From: Dyadobacter pollutisoli
GTDB taxonomy: Bacteria > Bacteroidota > Bacteroidia > Cytophagales > Spirosomataceae
Direction of reading: 5' to 3'
Length of the DNA: 64,000 nucleotides
Assembly (NCBI RefSeq): GCF_026625565.1
Contig: NZ_CP112998.1
Location: 188,501 to 252,500 of the forward strand
Position numbers and translations under genes: made by a program. How positions within the stretch are numbered: position 1 is the stretch's first letter; every line of letters begins with the position of its first letter. The notes under the pieces were generated by a model. The model worked only from the letters and a program-made list of their open reading frames with translations, made no database searches and was not told where the DNA came from. Shown piece by piece: positions 17,326 to 27,153 of this stretch.

Positions 17326-18702
17326 CTAAGGCCTCACGACAAATCTCGCCGATTGTACGCAGCGATTTTCCCCGCACAGGGCAGCAAGAGCCAACCAGCT
17401 TGCCTGCTTCCTTGTGTTGGCCAGTATGCTCAGCCAGGTAGCATCACCGGGCATGCCGTATAGCACTTTACGAAGCTCCACGGCAAACGAATTGGTAAAA
17501 TACCCGCCCATTGAAGGGTTGCCCACCGCAAGCTGGTTTTTGTCGGCTGAGCCGATGAGTATGGACAGGGGTTTGGCAGGAAAAAACAGACGGCTAGCGA
17601 TCCCCTTGTTCAGCACCGGTTTGGAGTCTCCCGAGGGAGCCCTGGATTTCATAAAAGTGGGGCCGAAGGGAGCATGTTCACCGATATCGCCATTGCAGCA
17701 ATCGCTGAGGACAAGCGTGACTTTGGCCTTCTTTTGGAGCAATAATTTGTAAATACCCTCCACGCTCATGTTACTTTTACTCAGCTCCGTTTTCTGGTTA
17801 ATACGCAGCGATATTCGGGGATACTCGCTCACATCATTGGAATATCTGAAACCATGCCCGCTGTAATAAAACACCACGACATCCACAGATGAGGGGCGTA
17901 ATTTTGCCAAAACGAGCTCCACAGCCTTTTTGCTAAGGTTATTGTCCATGATTTTTTGTGTCAGGATATCCATGTTCATGTCCGTGGCCAGCTGGGTAAA
18001 TATGTTTACCACATTCGCCATATCCCTTTGTGTGCTGTTACCCACAGTCGAGTCGAGGGTGTTGGCAACGGTAATCAGGTAAAGTTTCTCCTTCCTTTTT
18101 TCCGGGTCACGCGGCGACGTGCGCATGTTATACAGGTACATGTAAAATTCATCTGATTCACTAAAAAAGACTGAGACAAATTCCCGTTCCTTTCTCAGCT
18201 CCCGGTGGCTCTTTTGTTGATTGACCAGCATCTCAGACATTCGCCAGCTTCCGTCGGGCCATTGATAAGCAATGGAATCGGGTACGTAAAAAATGTCGTT
18301 TTCCTCGTTCTGCATTTTGAATACAAACCGGGGCATATGAAAGCCTGTAATCGCGCCTTCGACCGGTAATGGATCTCCTTCGTGTATCAGATAATGCTCC
18401 TGGCTGTAAATGCCGCCATGTGTATCGGCGGAATCGAGGAGGTTGATTTCAGTAAGCCTGTTTTCGCCCGACGAAGGTTCGATATACCGTATACGTGCAA
18501 CCCCACTGCCATTGTTGTACAGGGTTAGAAAAGTGTAGTAGGTTAAGGAGGAATCCTGTGAGAGGGATAGTTTGTTCTCGAAATAGAAATACGACTGCCC
18601 GTTGGATTTTAGAGTGGCAGCAGTCAATAAAATGGCAAAAAACCCTGCCGCGGTACACTTTCGAAATAACTCAATCCGGCCGGAAAAGGGTTTCTTGCTC
18701 AT
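17326..18702 (-). CDS. Secreted caspase-family (C14) protein
   Basis: 458 residues from the ATG at 18702, which starts a basic plus hydrophobic signal peptide ending near LKSNGQ. An upstream open frame reaching 18873 overlaps the lipoprotein gene in another frame and was rejected. The N-terminal ~200 residues are not recognised. The C-terminal caspase domain has histidine 283 in YYSGHGF and the catalytic cysteine 336 in LSDCCNGD. Unlike the neighbouring 1165-residue caspase it has no TPR region. The start is eight bases after the stop of the lipoprotein gene, so the two form an operon. Substrate and role unknown. Confidence 0.88.
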   Translation of the reverse strand: MSKKPFSGRIELFRKCTAAGFFAILLTAATLKSNGQSYFYFENKLSLSQDSSLTYYTFLTLYNNGSGVARIRYIEPSSGENRLTEINLLDSADTHGGIYSQEHYLIHEGDPLPVEGAITGFHMPRFVFKMQNEENDIFYVPDSIAYQWPDGSWRMSEMLVNQQKSHRELRKEREFVSVFFSESDEFYMYLYNMRTSPRDPEKRKEKLYLITVANTLDSTVGNSTQRDMANVVNIFTQLATDMNMDILTQKIMDNNLSKKAVELVLAKLRPSSVDVVVFYYSGHGFRYSNDVSEYPRISLRINQKTELSKSNMSVEGIYKLLLQKKAKVTLVLSDCCNGDIGEHAPFGPTFMKSRAPSGDSKPVLNKGIASRLFFPAKPLSILIGSADKNQLAVGNPSMGGYFTNSFAVELRKVLYGMPGDATWLSILANTRKQASWLALAALCGENRCVQSARFVVRP

Positions 18703-18709
18703 ATTCCTA

Positions 18710-18943
18710 CTAGGTTTTCCGGGGTTCGGGCCTTGTTGAAGCCGAACTGTCCAATGCCGGCAAGCTGTCGGTAGCCGCGCTGTCCGGTGCCATTTTCGAA
18801 TCAATAACTTGCGTGGTATCCGCGGCAGCACCTTCCGCCTCTTCTGATTTCTTTTCTTTGTTACACGAAACAAACATCAGTGAAGTAAGCAAGACGACTG
18901 TAAAGAGGCTGGATAATTTGATTTTGTTAATTTTCTGTGGCAT
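18710..18943 (-). CDS. Small lipoprotein
   Basis: 77 residues: basic start, hydrophobic core, lipobox MFVSC at about residue 27, then a charged, Ala/Asp/Ser-rich tail without predicted fold (EEAEGAAADTTQVIDSK). It is the first gene of a two-gene operon with the caspase-like gene. A low-complexity lipoprotein beside a protease could be a tether, substrate or inhibitor; this is inference only. The gene is divergent from the sensor kinase at 19086, with 142 bases between them that must hold both promoters. Confidence 0.75.
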   Translation of the reverse strand: MPQKINKIKLSSLFTVVLLTSLMFVSCNKEKKSEEAEGAAADTTQVIDSKMAPDSAATDSLPALDSSASTRPEPRKT

Positions 18944-19085
18944 AACATCAAATTTAGTTTGTCCAAGTTAGTAAATTGGTCTTAGAATTGTGAAAAAATA
19001 TCTGGAATATTTGTAACTCTGCTTTATCGTATACCATTCGTTACCAGACGTGTATACTTCGCATCATTTTAATCGTGTCTCGTTC

Positions 19086-21224
19086 ATGGATCGATTGGCA
19101 AAAATTGCCTTTTTGACAGTCTTTGTGTCGTTTTGCTTTTTGCTCCGGGCCAATGGGCAAACAGGTAGCCTGCGTTCGTTGAAGGAGCGGCAGAAGCGAT
19201 TGGAAAAGAATGAAAATTACTCCCGTGACACCGCCTACCTGAATGTGGTCAACCAAATTGCATTCTTATATGCCGATAGCTATCCTGACAGTGCATTGAA
19301 AATATTACAGATCAATACACTGAACTGCGATTTGATAGCTTACAGGGAAGGCGAGTCCGATGGCTACAAAATTACCGGTAATGCCTATATGACCAAGGGT
19401 GACTATACCAATGCATTGAGCTGGTACCGGAAAAGTTATGAAGTAGCCGACAAGATTGGGTACAAAACGGCTTTCCCGGGTATCCGCAACAACATCGGGC
19501 TGGTGTATATGAGTCAGGGGAACTATACGGCTGCATTGAAAGAGTTTTATGAGGCGCTGAAATCAGCGGAAGCCATTCACGACAAATTTGTAATGGCGAG
19601 TACGCTGAACAACATTGCGATCATTCATTTTTATCAGGGTAAAATGGACGAAGCGGACAGTACTTACAAGCAAACACTGCTGATCGCCAGGGAAATGTCC
19701 GATACCATAGGCGTTATACTCGCCTATAACAACATTGCGGAGGTGAATGTGGAGCAAAATGCATTGCCTGCCGCCCTCACAAACCTCAGCCTTGCCTATT
19801 CCCTGGCCAGCCGGATCGATAACCCGGAAATGCTGACCGTGGTATCTCATTCGCTCGGCAACACCTATTTCCGAATGGACAGTCTGGGCAAAGCTGCCGC
19901 TTATTTTGAAGCTGCGTCGAAAGTATCGAGGCAACATGGTTACAGCACTTCTGCCTGCAAAGCCGTGATCGGCCTCGCCCGGGTGCGGGAGCGGCAGGGA
20001 TTGTTGGAGGAAGCTTTGAGGAATGGACTCGAAGGGTTTCAGCAGGCCAGGACGATGGGGCACACCCAGTTGCTACGCGATGCCAGCGAAATCGTATCCG
20101 TCATTTATGAAAAATTGGGCGACGGGAAAAACAGCCTGGCCTATTTTAAAGAATTCAAGATCTATTCGGACAGCCTGCGGAACCTGGAAAGCGAGCGTGT
20201 GGCTGCGACCTATGATGCCAAACTGGAATTTTCGAAAAAGGAGGACGAGCTGAACCAGCAAAATCTGAAGCAGCAATGGATGATCTATTCGGCATTGGCT
20301 GCATTGGCCTTGCTAGTGGTGATCCTGGTGATTGTTAACCGCAACAGACAGAGGCTGAACCATACCTATAAGGAATTACAACAAAAGAATATTGTCATCG
20401 AATCCCAACGAAAAAAAGCAGAGGAGACACTGGATGAACTCAAATCAGCGCAGGCGCAATTGATACAATCCGAAAAAATGGCCAGCCTCGGCGAGCTGAC
20501 GGCCGGTATCGCTCATGAAATTCAGAATCCGCTGAACTTCGTGAATAACTTTTCGGAAACGAGCATTGAGCTGCTCGATGAGATGAAGGCCGAAATCGAA
20601 AAGGGTAACCCGGAAGAAGCCAGCCAAATCGCCTCCGAAGTGATTGAAAATCTGGAAAGAATAAATCAGCACGGAAAGCGGGCCGATTCCATTGTAAAAG
20701 GTATGCTGCAGCACAGCCGGAGTAGTACCGGATTAAAAGAACCGACGGACATCAATGCGCTGGTCGACGAGTACAGCCGGCTTAGTTATCACGGTTTGCG
20801 TGCCAGGGATAAGTCATTCAATGCCACTATTAAAAAGGATTTTGATCCCGATCTGGGTAAAGTTATGATGATCCCGCAGGATATGGGCAGGGTGGTCCTG
20901 AACCTGGTGAACAATGCCTTTTACGCCGTTCAGCAAAAACAAAAGCACACTGCAGAGCCCGGCTACCATCCCACGGTGGAGATGAGTACCCGAAAGGTGA
21001 GTGACAAGATCATTATAACGGTTGCCGACAATGGGGACGGTGTGCCTGAGCACATTCGCAAGAAAATTTTCCAACCGTTTTTCACTACCAAACCAACCGG
21101 GCAGGGTACCGGCCTCGGCTTGTCCCTGAGCTACGACATTGTCACCAAAGGGTATGGAGGTACAATGGATGTACAGCCCAAAGAGGGCGGAGGCGCAGTG
21201 TTTACCATTACCTTACCAGGCTGA
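19086..21224 (+). CDS. TPR-containing membrane sensor histidine kinase
   Basis: 712 residues from the ATG at 19086; an upstream in-frame GTG at 19050 would bury the signal peptide. Signal peptide, then about seven TPR repeats (~50-370, for example NNIGLVYMSQGNYTAALKEF) in the periplasm, one membrane helix near 400, a coiled coil, and a cytoplasmic kinase. The phospho-accepting histidine is about residue 477 in GIAHEIQNP. The ATPase domain has an N box (VLNLVNNAFYAV), DNGDGVP and GTGLGLS. No response regulator lies next to it, so it is an orphan kinase. It faces the caspase/lipoprotein operon, suggesting but not proving joint function. Confidence 0.92.
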   Translation: MDRLAKIAFLTVFVSFCFLLRANGQTGSLRSLKERQKRLEKNENYSRDTAYLNVVNQIAFLYADSYPDSALKILQINTLNCDLIAYREGESDGYKITGNAYMTKGDYTNALSWYRKSYEVADKIGYKTAFPGIRNNIGLVYMSQGNYTAALKEFYEALKSAEAIHDKFVMASTLNNIAIIHFYQGKMDEADSTYKQTLLIAREMSDTIGVILAYNNIAEVNVEQNALPAALTNLSLAYSLASRIDNPEMLTVVSHSLGNTYFRMDSLGKAAAYFEAASKVSRQHGYSTSACKAVIGLARVRERQGLLEEALRNGLEGFQQARTMGHTQLLRDASEIVSVIYEKLGDGKNSLAYFKEFKIYSDSLRNLESERVAATYDAKLEFSKKEDELNQQNLKQQWMIYSALAALALLVVILVIVNRNRQRLNHTYKELQQKNIVIESQRKKAEETLDELKSAQAQLIQSEKMASLGELTAGIAHEIQNPLNFVNNFSETSIELLDEMKAEIEKGNPEEASQIASEVIENLERINQHGKRADSIVKGMLQHSRSSTGLKEPTDINALVDEYSRLSYHGLRARDKSFNATIKKDFDPDLGKVMMIPQDMGRVVLNLVNNAFYAVQQKQKHTAEPGYHPTVEMSTRKVSDKIIITVADNGDGVPEHIRKKIFQPFFTTKPTGQGTGLGLSLSYDIVTKGYGGTMDVQPKEGGGAVFTITLPG

Positions 21225-21431
21225 TTTTTCAAGACTTAGCAACCAGGTGAAGGCCCTGGTAGCTCGCCAGATATAATTTTCTGAACATGGTGTGAGCTTT
21301 TATAGCAATGATGGCGTCGGTTGTTGCTGCTGCGCCTGGCACACTAAACTTGGAAATGAAGGCAAAAATGATGTGCGGAGCATCATTTGAGAGTTATTTA
21401 TTATTTTAGCCATATCCACCGACCGTCTGCC

Positions 21432-22430
21432 ATGAAAATCCTTTTCTTTTCCGCCAAACCTTATGACAAGCAGTTTTTTGATCATTATAATAAGCCTTAT
21501 GGATTTCAGATCGAGTACCTGGAAACACATTTAGGCCCGCATATCGTCAATGCTGTTCAGGATGAGTTGGCCGTTTGTGTGTTTGTCAACGACAAGGTCA
21601 ATGCGGAAGTAATAGCTGTACTGGCTGAAAAAGGGGTAAAAATCATTGCATTGCGGTGCGCGGGCTTCAATAATGTGGATCTTGAAGCGGCACGTGCCCA
21701 TGGGATAAGGGTATGCCGAGTGCCCGAGTATTCGCCACAAGCGGTAGCCGAACATACGGTGGCTATGATATTAACCCTGAACCGAAAAACCCACAAAGCT
21801 TATAATAGGGTACGGGAGCAGAATTTTTCTTTGAATGGGTTGTTGGGCTTTAACCTGTATGGTAAAACAGTGGGTGTAATCGGTACCGGCAAAATCGGTG
21901 CGGCTTTCTGCCGGATTATGAAGGGCTTTGGCTGTAAAGTAGTGGCCTATGATCTTTATCCCAGCAGGCAACTCGAATCATCGGGTATCGAGTACCAGCC
22001 ACTGGAAGCCGTATTGGGGCATTCTGACATTATTTCATTGCATTGCCCGCTCAATGAAGATACCCATTATATGATCAATGAAAAAACGCTGGGTATGATG
22101 AAAAAAGGGGTTACCCTGATCAATACCAGCCGCGGAGGACTGATCAATACGGTACATGTGATCAATGCTCTGAAAAGTAAGCACGTTGCACATCTGGGCA
22201 TCGATGTGTACGAACAGGAGGATAAGCTATTCTTTAAAGACCTTTCAGGCAGTATCATTGAAGACGACACGATCCAGCGGCTCATGAGCTTTCCAAATGT
22301 GCTGGTTACTGCCCATCAGGCATTTTTCACCGAGGAAGCATTATCCGAAATTGCCCAGGTAACCTTAAACAGTATTGATCAGCTCGTTAAGAACAAAGAG
22401 CCTGATAACAAGATAGTTATACTGGTTTAA
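21432..22430 (+). CDS. ldhA: D-2-hydroxyacid dehydrogenase, D-lactate dehydrogenase type
   Basis: 332 residues from the ATG at 21432; the frame is open 15 codons upstream, but the family begins at MKILFFSAKPYDK. The Rossmann loop is GVIGTGKIG near 147. The substrate arginine lies in NTSRGGLINT near 230, the catalytic glutamate is probably in DVYEQED, and the catalytic histidine 295 is in AHQAFFTEEA. The C-terminal pattern is that of fermentative NAD-dependent LdhA, which interconverts pyruvate and D-lactate. A hairpin ACCAGG/CCTGGT at 21242-21260 separates it from the kinase. The downstream fucose pathway is known to yield pyruvate and lactate in other bacteria, so a link is conceivable; this is inference. 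Confidence 0.85.
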   Translation: MKILFFSAKPYDKQFFDHYNKPYGFQIEYLETHLGPHIVNAVQDELAVCVFVNDKVNAEVIAVLAEKGVKIIALRCAGFNNVDLEAARAHGIRVCRVPEYSPQAVAEHTVAMILTLNRKTHKAYNRVREQNFSLNGLLGFNLYGKTVGVIGTGKIGAAFCRIMKGFGCKVVAYDLYPSRQLESSGIEYQPLEAVLGHSDIISLHCPLNEDTHYMINEKTLGMMKKGVTLINTSRGGLINTVHVINALKSKHVAHLGIDVYEQEDKLFFKDLSGSIIEDDTIQRLMSFPNVLVTAHQAFFTEEALSEIAQVTLNSIDQLVKNKEPDNKIVILV

Positions 22431-22576
22431 GTCATACAGCAAGATCCTGAATCTTTAAAGTTCACTGTTGAAATTCTTAATGAGTATCCGCATTTTGCCG
22501 GGCAGATACTTGTAAACAAAGCCGTTTGTTTTGACCAGTCGGGCCAAAAAGGGACTGTCTGAAAATTAATTTTTCT

Positions 22577-22610
22577 TTTGTTACAACGTTTGAACAAATT
22601 CATATATTTG
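22577..22610 (+). promoter_or_regulatory. Bacteroidota-type promoter of the LacI gene
   Basis: TTTG at 22577-22580 and TATATTTG at 22603-22610, separated by 22 bases, fit the -33 TTTG / -7 TAnnTTTG consensus of this phylum. It lies 20 bases before the GTG start. Confidence 0.6.
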
Positions 22611-22630
22611 TCCAATAAAATCAGTTTCAA

Positions 22631-23677
22631 GTGAAAAAGAAGGCCACCATCGTCGATATAGCATTGAGACTCGGGATCACGCCGTCTGCTGTGTCCAAGG
22701 CTTTAAGCGGGAATACCCGCATCAGCGATGAAACAAGATCGGCTGTTCGGGCGATGGCGAAAGAGCTTGACTATCAGCCTAATATCATGGCAAGTGCTCT
22801 TCGCACAGGGAAGAGCGGGTTGATCGGGATCCTGGTGCCGGGCATTCAATACGGATTTTTCTCCACGGCGATCAAAGGCGCCGAGGAGCTGTTGAGCGAC
22901 GCGGGATATAATGTGATTATTTGCCAGTCGCGGGATAGTGCACGTCACGAAAAGAAGCAGCTGGAGGGTTTAATGCGTGCTAAGGTTGAGGGGGTGATAG
23001 CCTCACTCGGAATGGAAACCATAGACGTTGAGTTTTATAAAGCTTTGGCCAAGGAAGTTCCATTGGTGATGTTCGACCGGGTATTTGAATCCGAAAGTAT
23101 ATGTTCCGTGGTGATCGATGACTTTATCGGTGCCGTGAAAGCCGTAGACCATCTGGTTGAAATGGGGTACCAGCGTATCGCGCATATGGGCGGACATTCC
23201 CACATCCTTGCTTTCGACCGGAGAATACGAGGTTACAAGTATGCATTGGCCAAGCATAACCTGCCGGTTAATGAGGATTATATTTATGAATGCTCTCCCA
23301 ATAAAGATGAGGGAGTGGTAGCAATGGAGCGACTGTTCCAGCTACCCGAACCGCCTGACGCTATTCTGGCTGCCAGCGATTTTTTGGCCTTAGGTGTTGT
23401 TAATTACGCGAAAAGCCATCATTTGAATGTCCCGGAGGACTTGGGAGTGGTGGGATTTAGCAACGAAGAATTTACAAGGCACCTTACTCCATCATTGACC
23501 AGCGTGGATCAGTTCAGCGAATCAATGGGAGAGGTGGCTGCCCAACTATTGCTCGATCAGCTTTCAAGGGCCAGAAAAGGAAGTTCTATGGTGGTGCAGC
23601 AACGAGTACTGGTGCCCCGGCTTGTCATTCGCGAGTCTTCTTTTCCAAAAAAGAGAGAACCCGTGCTCGCGGCCTGA
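22631..23677 (+). CDS. LacI-family transcriptional regulator
   Basis: 348 residues starting at GTG. N-terminal helix-turn-helix ATIVDIALRLGITPSAVSKA and hinge (YQPNIMASALRTGKSG), then a periplasmic-binding-protein-like sensor domain (GILVPGI..., AILAASDFLALGV, VGFSNEEFTRHLTPSLTSV). It belongs to the Bacteroidota group of sugar-responsive LacI repressors. Its ligand and targets cannot be read from sequence. Neighbouring fucose genes start 2.2 kb downstream, with two AraC regulators between, so control of that operon is possible but not shown. Confidence 0.93.
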   Translation: MKKKATIVDIALRLGITPSAVSKALSGNTRISDETRSAVRAMAKELDYQPNIMASALRTGKSGLIGILVPGIQYGFFSTAIKGAEELLSDAGYNVIICQSRDSARHEKKQLEGLMRAKVEGVIASLGMETIDVEFYKALAKEVPLVMFDRVFESESICSVVIDDFIGAVKAVDHLVEMGYQRIAHMGGHSHILAFDRRIRGYKYALAKHNLPVNEDYIYECSPNKDEGVVAMERLFQLPEPPDAILAASDFLALGVVNYAKSHHLNVPEDLGVVGFSNEEFTRHLTPSLTSVDQFSESMGEVAAQLLLDQLSRARKGSSMVVQQRVLVPRLVIRESSFPKKREPVLAA

Positions 23678-23768
23678 TTTGGATTTTATTATGAAAACTC
23701 AACGATCTTTTATTCGTATATATATGACCGTAATGTTGGTGCGAACGTAAATAGTCTTTTTAATACTT

Positions 23769-24683
23769 ATGAAAAAGTACTTACTGAAGGTTACAACCGG
23801 CCCGGGAAACTCCTTCTCATGTAGGCGTCGATCCATGGCTTATTTCTACAATGAAATGCATTACCATCCTCAATTGGAACTGAATCTGATTGTGAAGGGG
23901 AAAGGCACGAGGTTTGTATCCAATAAAATGGAACGGTTCAGCGAAGGCGACCTGGTGTTGCTGGGTTCAAATCTGCCTCACGTCTGGAAATCGGATCCCG
24001 AGTATTTCGATCAGCCTGATGCGTCGGCTTGTGAGTGTATAACCGTTCATTTTTCGTATGACTTTTTAGGTAAAGATTTTTTCGATATGCCTGAATTGCT
24101 CAAAATCAGGCAGTTACTTTGGAAGTCTTCTGCCGGATTGAAACTGACAGGCGCATTGCGTTATCAGGTTGCTTCGCTGATGACGCAAATGGTGGAGGAA
24201 AGCCAGACGGAAAGACTGCTGACATTACTGGACCTGCTGCGGATCATGAGTATTTCGAGCGAAGCAGAAATCCTGACCGACGCGCGCATGGCGTCTACCC
24301 AGGAGCCAGCTTATGCCGACCGCCTGCAACATGTACACCGCTACATTGTCCAGAATTTTAAAGACCCAATCAGCCTGGATCGGATTGCACAGGAGGCTAA
24401 TATGAGCCCTGCTGCCTTTTGCAGGTATTTCCGACAGCGTACCAGCAAGACATTCTCCCATTTTCTGGCAGAAGTAAGGATCGGTTATGCATGCAGGCTG
24501 TTGCAGGAAAACAAGATGAAAATAGCACAGGTATGTTATGATTCAGGTTTTGCCAATCTGTCGAATTTTAACCGGCAGTTTAAAGCAACAATGAATATGA
24601 CTCCCTTTGAATATAGCCGGTCGACCCGTTGTGCGTCATTGAGCGAACAAATTCAACCAAAGAAGGCAGGACTCGTTTTATAA
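23769..24683 (+). CDS. AraC-family regulator with cupin sensor domain
   Basis: 304 residues. An N-terminal cupin-like domain (MHYHPQLELNLIVKGKGT, then SEGDLVLLGSNLPHVW) is typical of sugar-responsive AraC regulators. The C-terminal pair of helix-turn-helix motifs covers ~200-290: ISLDRIAQEANMSPAAFCRY and KIAQVCYDSGFANLSNFNR. It is 91 bases after the LacI gene and convergent with a second AraC gene of the same build. Both probably respond to sugars used by the adjacent utilisation locus (inference). Confidence 0.92.
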   Translation: MKKYLLKVTTGPGNSFSCRRRSMAYFYNEMHYHPQLELNLIVKGKGTRFVSNKMERFSEGDLVLLGSNLPHVWKSDPEYFDQPDASACECITVHFSYDFLGKDFFDMPELLKIRQLLWKSSAGLKLTGALRYQVASLMTQMVEESQTERLLTLLDLLRIMSISSEAEILTDARMASTQEPAYADRLQHVHRYIVQNFKDPISLDRIAQEANMSPAAFCRYFRQRTSKTFSHFLAEVRIGYACRLLQENKMKIAQVCYDSGFANLSNFNRQFKATMNMTPFEYSRSTRCASLSEQIQPKKAGLVL

Positions 24684-24759
24684 TGGACGGTTACGGGACA
24701 GAGCTACTGCAAGCGTATGTTATGGGTAATGTCTGTCTTATTGGTCAGTTAGGTCACAA

Positions 24760-25644
24760 TCATTTTTTTTCGTCAATTTTCGTTGCGCTCAGCGTACGAT
24801 AAGCTTTCGGTGAGACCTTATTGATCTTTTTGAAACACCTGTTGAAATAAGAAATATTAACGTAACCACATTCCAGCGCGATCTGCGTCACCGGAAGGTC
24901 GGACTGCTGTAAAAGTTTGCTCGCGAACCCGATCCGCACCTCATTTAAAAAATCCGAAAAGGTACGATTGGTGAGCGATTTGAAAAACCGGCAGAAAGAA
25001 TGGATCTGCAGGCCGGAAACCGAAGCTGCCTGTTGCAATGTGATTTCCTGTTTAAAATTCTGCTGAATGTAATGCATCAGTTTATGTACACGCCCTGGCG
25101 CCTGGGTCGTATACACCGAAAGCAGGTTGGGAATGTTGAGCCATACCAGGTCTTTCGGGTCCAGCAGGTGGCTCATGATCTGCATAAAAGACGTGAGCAG
25201 GGTAATGCTCCGTTGGCCCTGCATTTGCGCAAGAATGTCAACAATTAATGCCTTCTTTTCGCCGCAAATGCTGATACCACGTTCCGATTCTTTAAAGAAA
25301 TGCCTTAGTTCTTTCGTATCGATCAAGCCATCCAGAATTTCGCTGATCGCGTCGGGATTAATGTAAAGCGCCAGTGATACCGAATCATTGCCATTGTTGC
25401 CCGCCATCGACTTGCTGTACCACACATGCGGAACATTCGGGCCGACAAACGTCAGGTCGCCTTCCTCAAACTGTTCGATTGAGTCGCCGATAATGCGCGT
25501 TCCTGAACCCGACAATATATATACCAGCTGACACTCGGTGTGGAAGTGAAAGTCTGTTGAAAAGTATGGGCTAACAATCTTTTTGACCAAAAACGGTTTG
25601 CGTATCTGGGCAAAATCCGGCAGTAGTGCGTAGGTGGCTTTCAT
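24760..25644 (-). CDS. AraC-family regulator with cupin sensor domain
   Basis: 294 residues with the same layout as the AraC protein at 23769: cupin part (DFHFHTECQLVYILSGSGT, EEGDLTFVGPNVPHVW) and C-terminal double helix-turn-helix (ITLQQAASVSGLQIHSFCR, QIALECGYVNISYFNRC). The two are clearly related but diverged. This gene is divergent from fucD, with 279 bases of AT-rich DNA between, which makes it the best candidate regulator of the fuconate/fucosidase operon. I found no certain operator in that gap. Confidence 0.92.
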   Translation of the reverse strand: MKATYALLPDFAQIRKPFLVKKIVSPYFSTDFHFHTECQLVYILSGSGTRIIGDSIEQFEEGDLTFVGPNVPHVWYSKSMAGNNGNDSVSLALYINPDAISEILDGLIDTKELRHFFKESERGISICGEKKALIVDILAQMQGQRSITLLTSFMQIMSHLLDPKDLVWLNIPNLLSVYTTQAPGRVHKLMHYIQQNFKQEITLQQAASVSGLQIHSFCRFFKSLTNRTFSDFLNEVRIGFASKLLQQSDLPVTQIALECGYVNISYFNRCFKKINKVSPKAYRTLSATKIDEKK

Positions 25645-25923
25645 GTCCTGGGTAATTCGGAAGTGGGGGCAAACATAGTATTATAAAATATCAATCTAAA
25701 ATCAACTTACTGGATTAAAGGACAATAAATTTGTATAATATCTTCAAATAAGTCAGCGATTGAATGAATATACTGAAAAATATTTTTGACTTCCAGCTTG
25801 CTATATTGGACATAATATGCTGATTGTTAAATATTTATATTTTCACGATTAATTTTTCTATTCACATTTTTGGTTATTTGCAAAACATGTTTTTACTGGT
25901 AGCATATTGATATTTGACAACTC
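25645..25923. promoter_or_regulatory. Divergent promoter region of the AraC gene and the fuc operon
   Basis: 279 AT-rich bases. GATATTTG at 25911-25918, directly before the fucD ATG, is one mismatch from the TAnnTTTG -7 box, but it lies so near the start that the transcript would be almost leaderless. No clear inverted operator repeat was seen. The function of this gap is inferred from the divergent layout. Confidence 0.35.
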
Positions 25924-27150
25924 ATGCACATTATATCCATTGAGATAAAAGACAGGCGATTCGTTTTACCCGCAGGAGTTGGTTCGGATGCGACACACAC
26001 TACGCCCCAGTACTCTTATGCGGTTTGCTGTCTGAAAACCGACACATCGATCACAGGAGTTGGGCTTGCGTTTACCCTTGGCGTAGGAACGGATCTGGTG
26101 TGCAAAGCGATAGAATATCTCTCCATGTCACTAGTCGGTCGTGAAATGGAGGAGCTGATGAGTGATTTTGGGACGGTATACCGGAAAATGGTCGATTCTC
26201 CTTCATTCCGGTGGCTTGGGCCGCACAAAGGCGTGGTACACCTGGCGTTGGCGGCTGTGGTTAATGCGTGCTATGACCTTTGGGCGAAATCACGGAAGGT
26301 ACCGCTGTGGAAATTGCTGCTGGACCTTACCCCGGAGCAGCTCGTGAATACCCTGGACCTGAGTTATCTCGAAGAAGTCCTGACCAGAGACCAGGCAATT
26401 GCCATGCTTACGGATCATGTGCCGGGTCGCGAAAACAGAAAAGGTGTTTTATCGACAGGCTACAGAGGATATGATACCTCAGTGGGCTGGTTCAATTTTT
26501 CGGACGAAAAAATAGTTGACAATACAAAGAAGGCAATGGCCAATGGTTTCACCGCATTGAAGCTAAAAGTGGGTTCCGATGATCCGGCGCGTGACGTTCG
26601 CCGGGCAGGACTGATCCGCAATGTTGCCGGGGACAATGCCACCATCATGGTGGACGCCAACCAAAAATGGAATGTGCCCCAGGCGCTGGACATATGCAGG
26701 CGACTGGCCGAGGTAAACCCATTCTGGATCGAGGAACCAACGCACCCCGACGATGTGATCGGTCACCAAACCATAGCGCGAACGATCGCGCCGCTCAAAG
26801 TAGCGACGGGCGAACATATTCCTAACAAAGTTATTTTCAAGAATTTCTTTCAGGCCAAAGCCATGGATTTTTGCCAGGTGGATGCCGTGAGGGTCGGCGG
26901 GATTTCGGAATTCCTGACCATTAGCCTGCTTTCCAAGAGTATGGGGATACCGGTTGTGCCGCACGTGGGTGATATGGGACAGATCCACCAGCATCTGGTT
27001 TTGTTCAATCACATTGGAATGGATCACGAGCATCTGTTTTTGGAGCATATTCCACATTTAAAGCAGTATTTTGTAAATCCTGCCGAGGTTTGTGAAGCCT
27101 ACTATCAGGTACCGCAGACTCCCGGCAGTAGTAGCGATTTAAAAGACTGA
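25924..27150 (+). CDS. fucD: L-fuconate dehydratase, enolase superfamily
   Basis: 408 residues. Converts L-fuconate to 2-keto-3-deoxy-L-fuconate in the cytoplasm. The mandelate-racemase-type active site is complete: ALKLKVG (two-lysine motif, near 212-218), metal ligands in MVDANQKW (~242), WIEEPTHPDD (~269) and ATGEHI (~299), and the general-base histidine in VPHVGDMGQ (~346). YDTSVGWFNFSDEK before the lysines is characteristic of fuconate dehydratases. It is first in an operon with an SDR gene four bases downstream. The pathway also needs fucose dehydrogenase, lactonase and a diketo-acid hydrolase or aldolase; only one dehydrogenase is found here. Confidence 0.92.
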   Translation: MHIISIEIKDRRFVLPAGVGSDATHTTPQYSYAVCCLKTDTSITGVGLAFTLGVGTDLVCKAIEYLSMSLVGREMEELMSDFGTVYRKMVDSPSFRWLGPHKGVVHLALAAVVNACYDLWAKSRKVPLWKLLLDLTPEQLVNTLDLSYLEEVLTRDQAIAMLTDHVPGRENRKGVLSTGYRGYDTSVGWFNFSDEKIVDNTKKAMANGFTALKLKVGSDDPARDVRRAGLIRNVAGDNATIMVDANQKWNVPQALDICRRLAEVNPFWIEEPTHPDDVIGHQTIARTIAPLKVATGEHIPNKVIFKNFFQAKAMDFCQVDAVRVGGISEFLTISLLSKSMGIPVVPHVGDMGQIHQHLVLFNHIGMDHEHLFLEHIPHLKQYFVNPAEVCEAYYQVPQTPGSSSDLKD

Positions 27151-27153
27151 TAA

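Noticed and set aside
18710..18873. Upstream extension of the second caspase gene
   Set aside because: It would overlap the lipoprotein gene on the same strand in another frame and hide the signal peptide.
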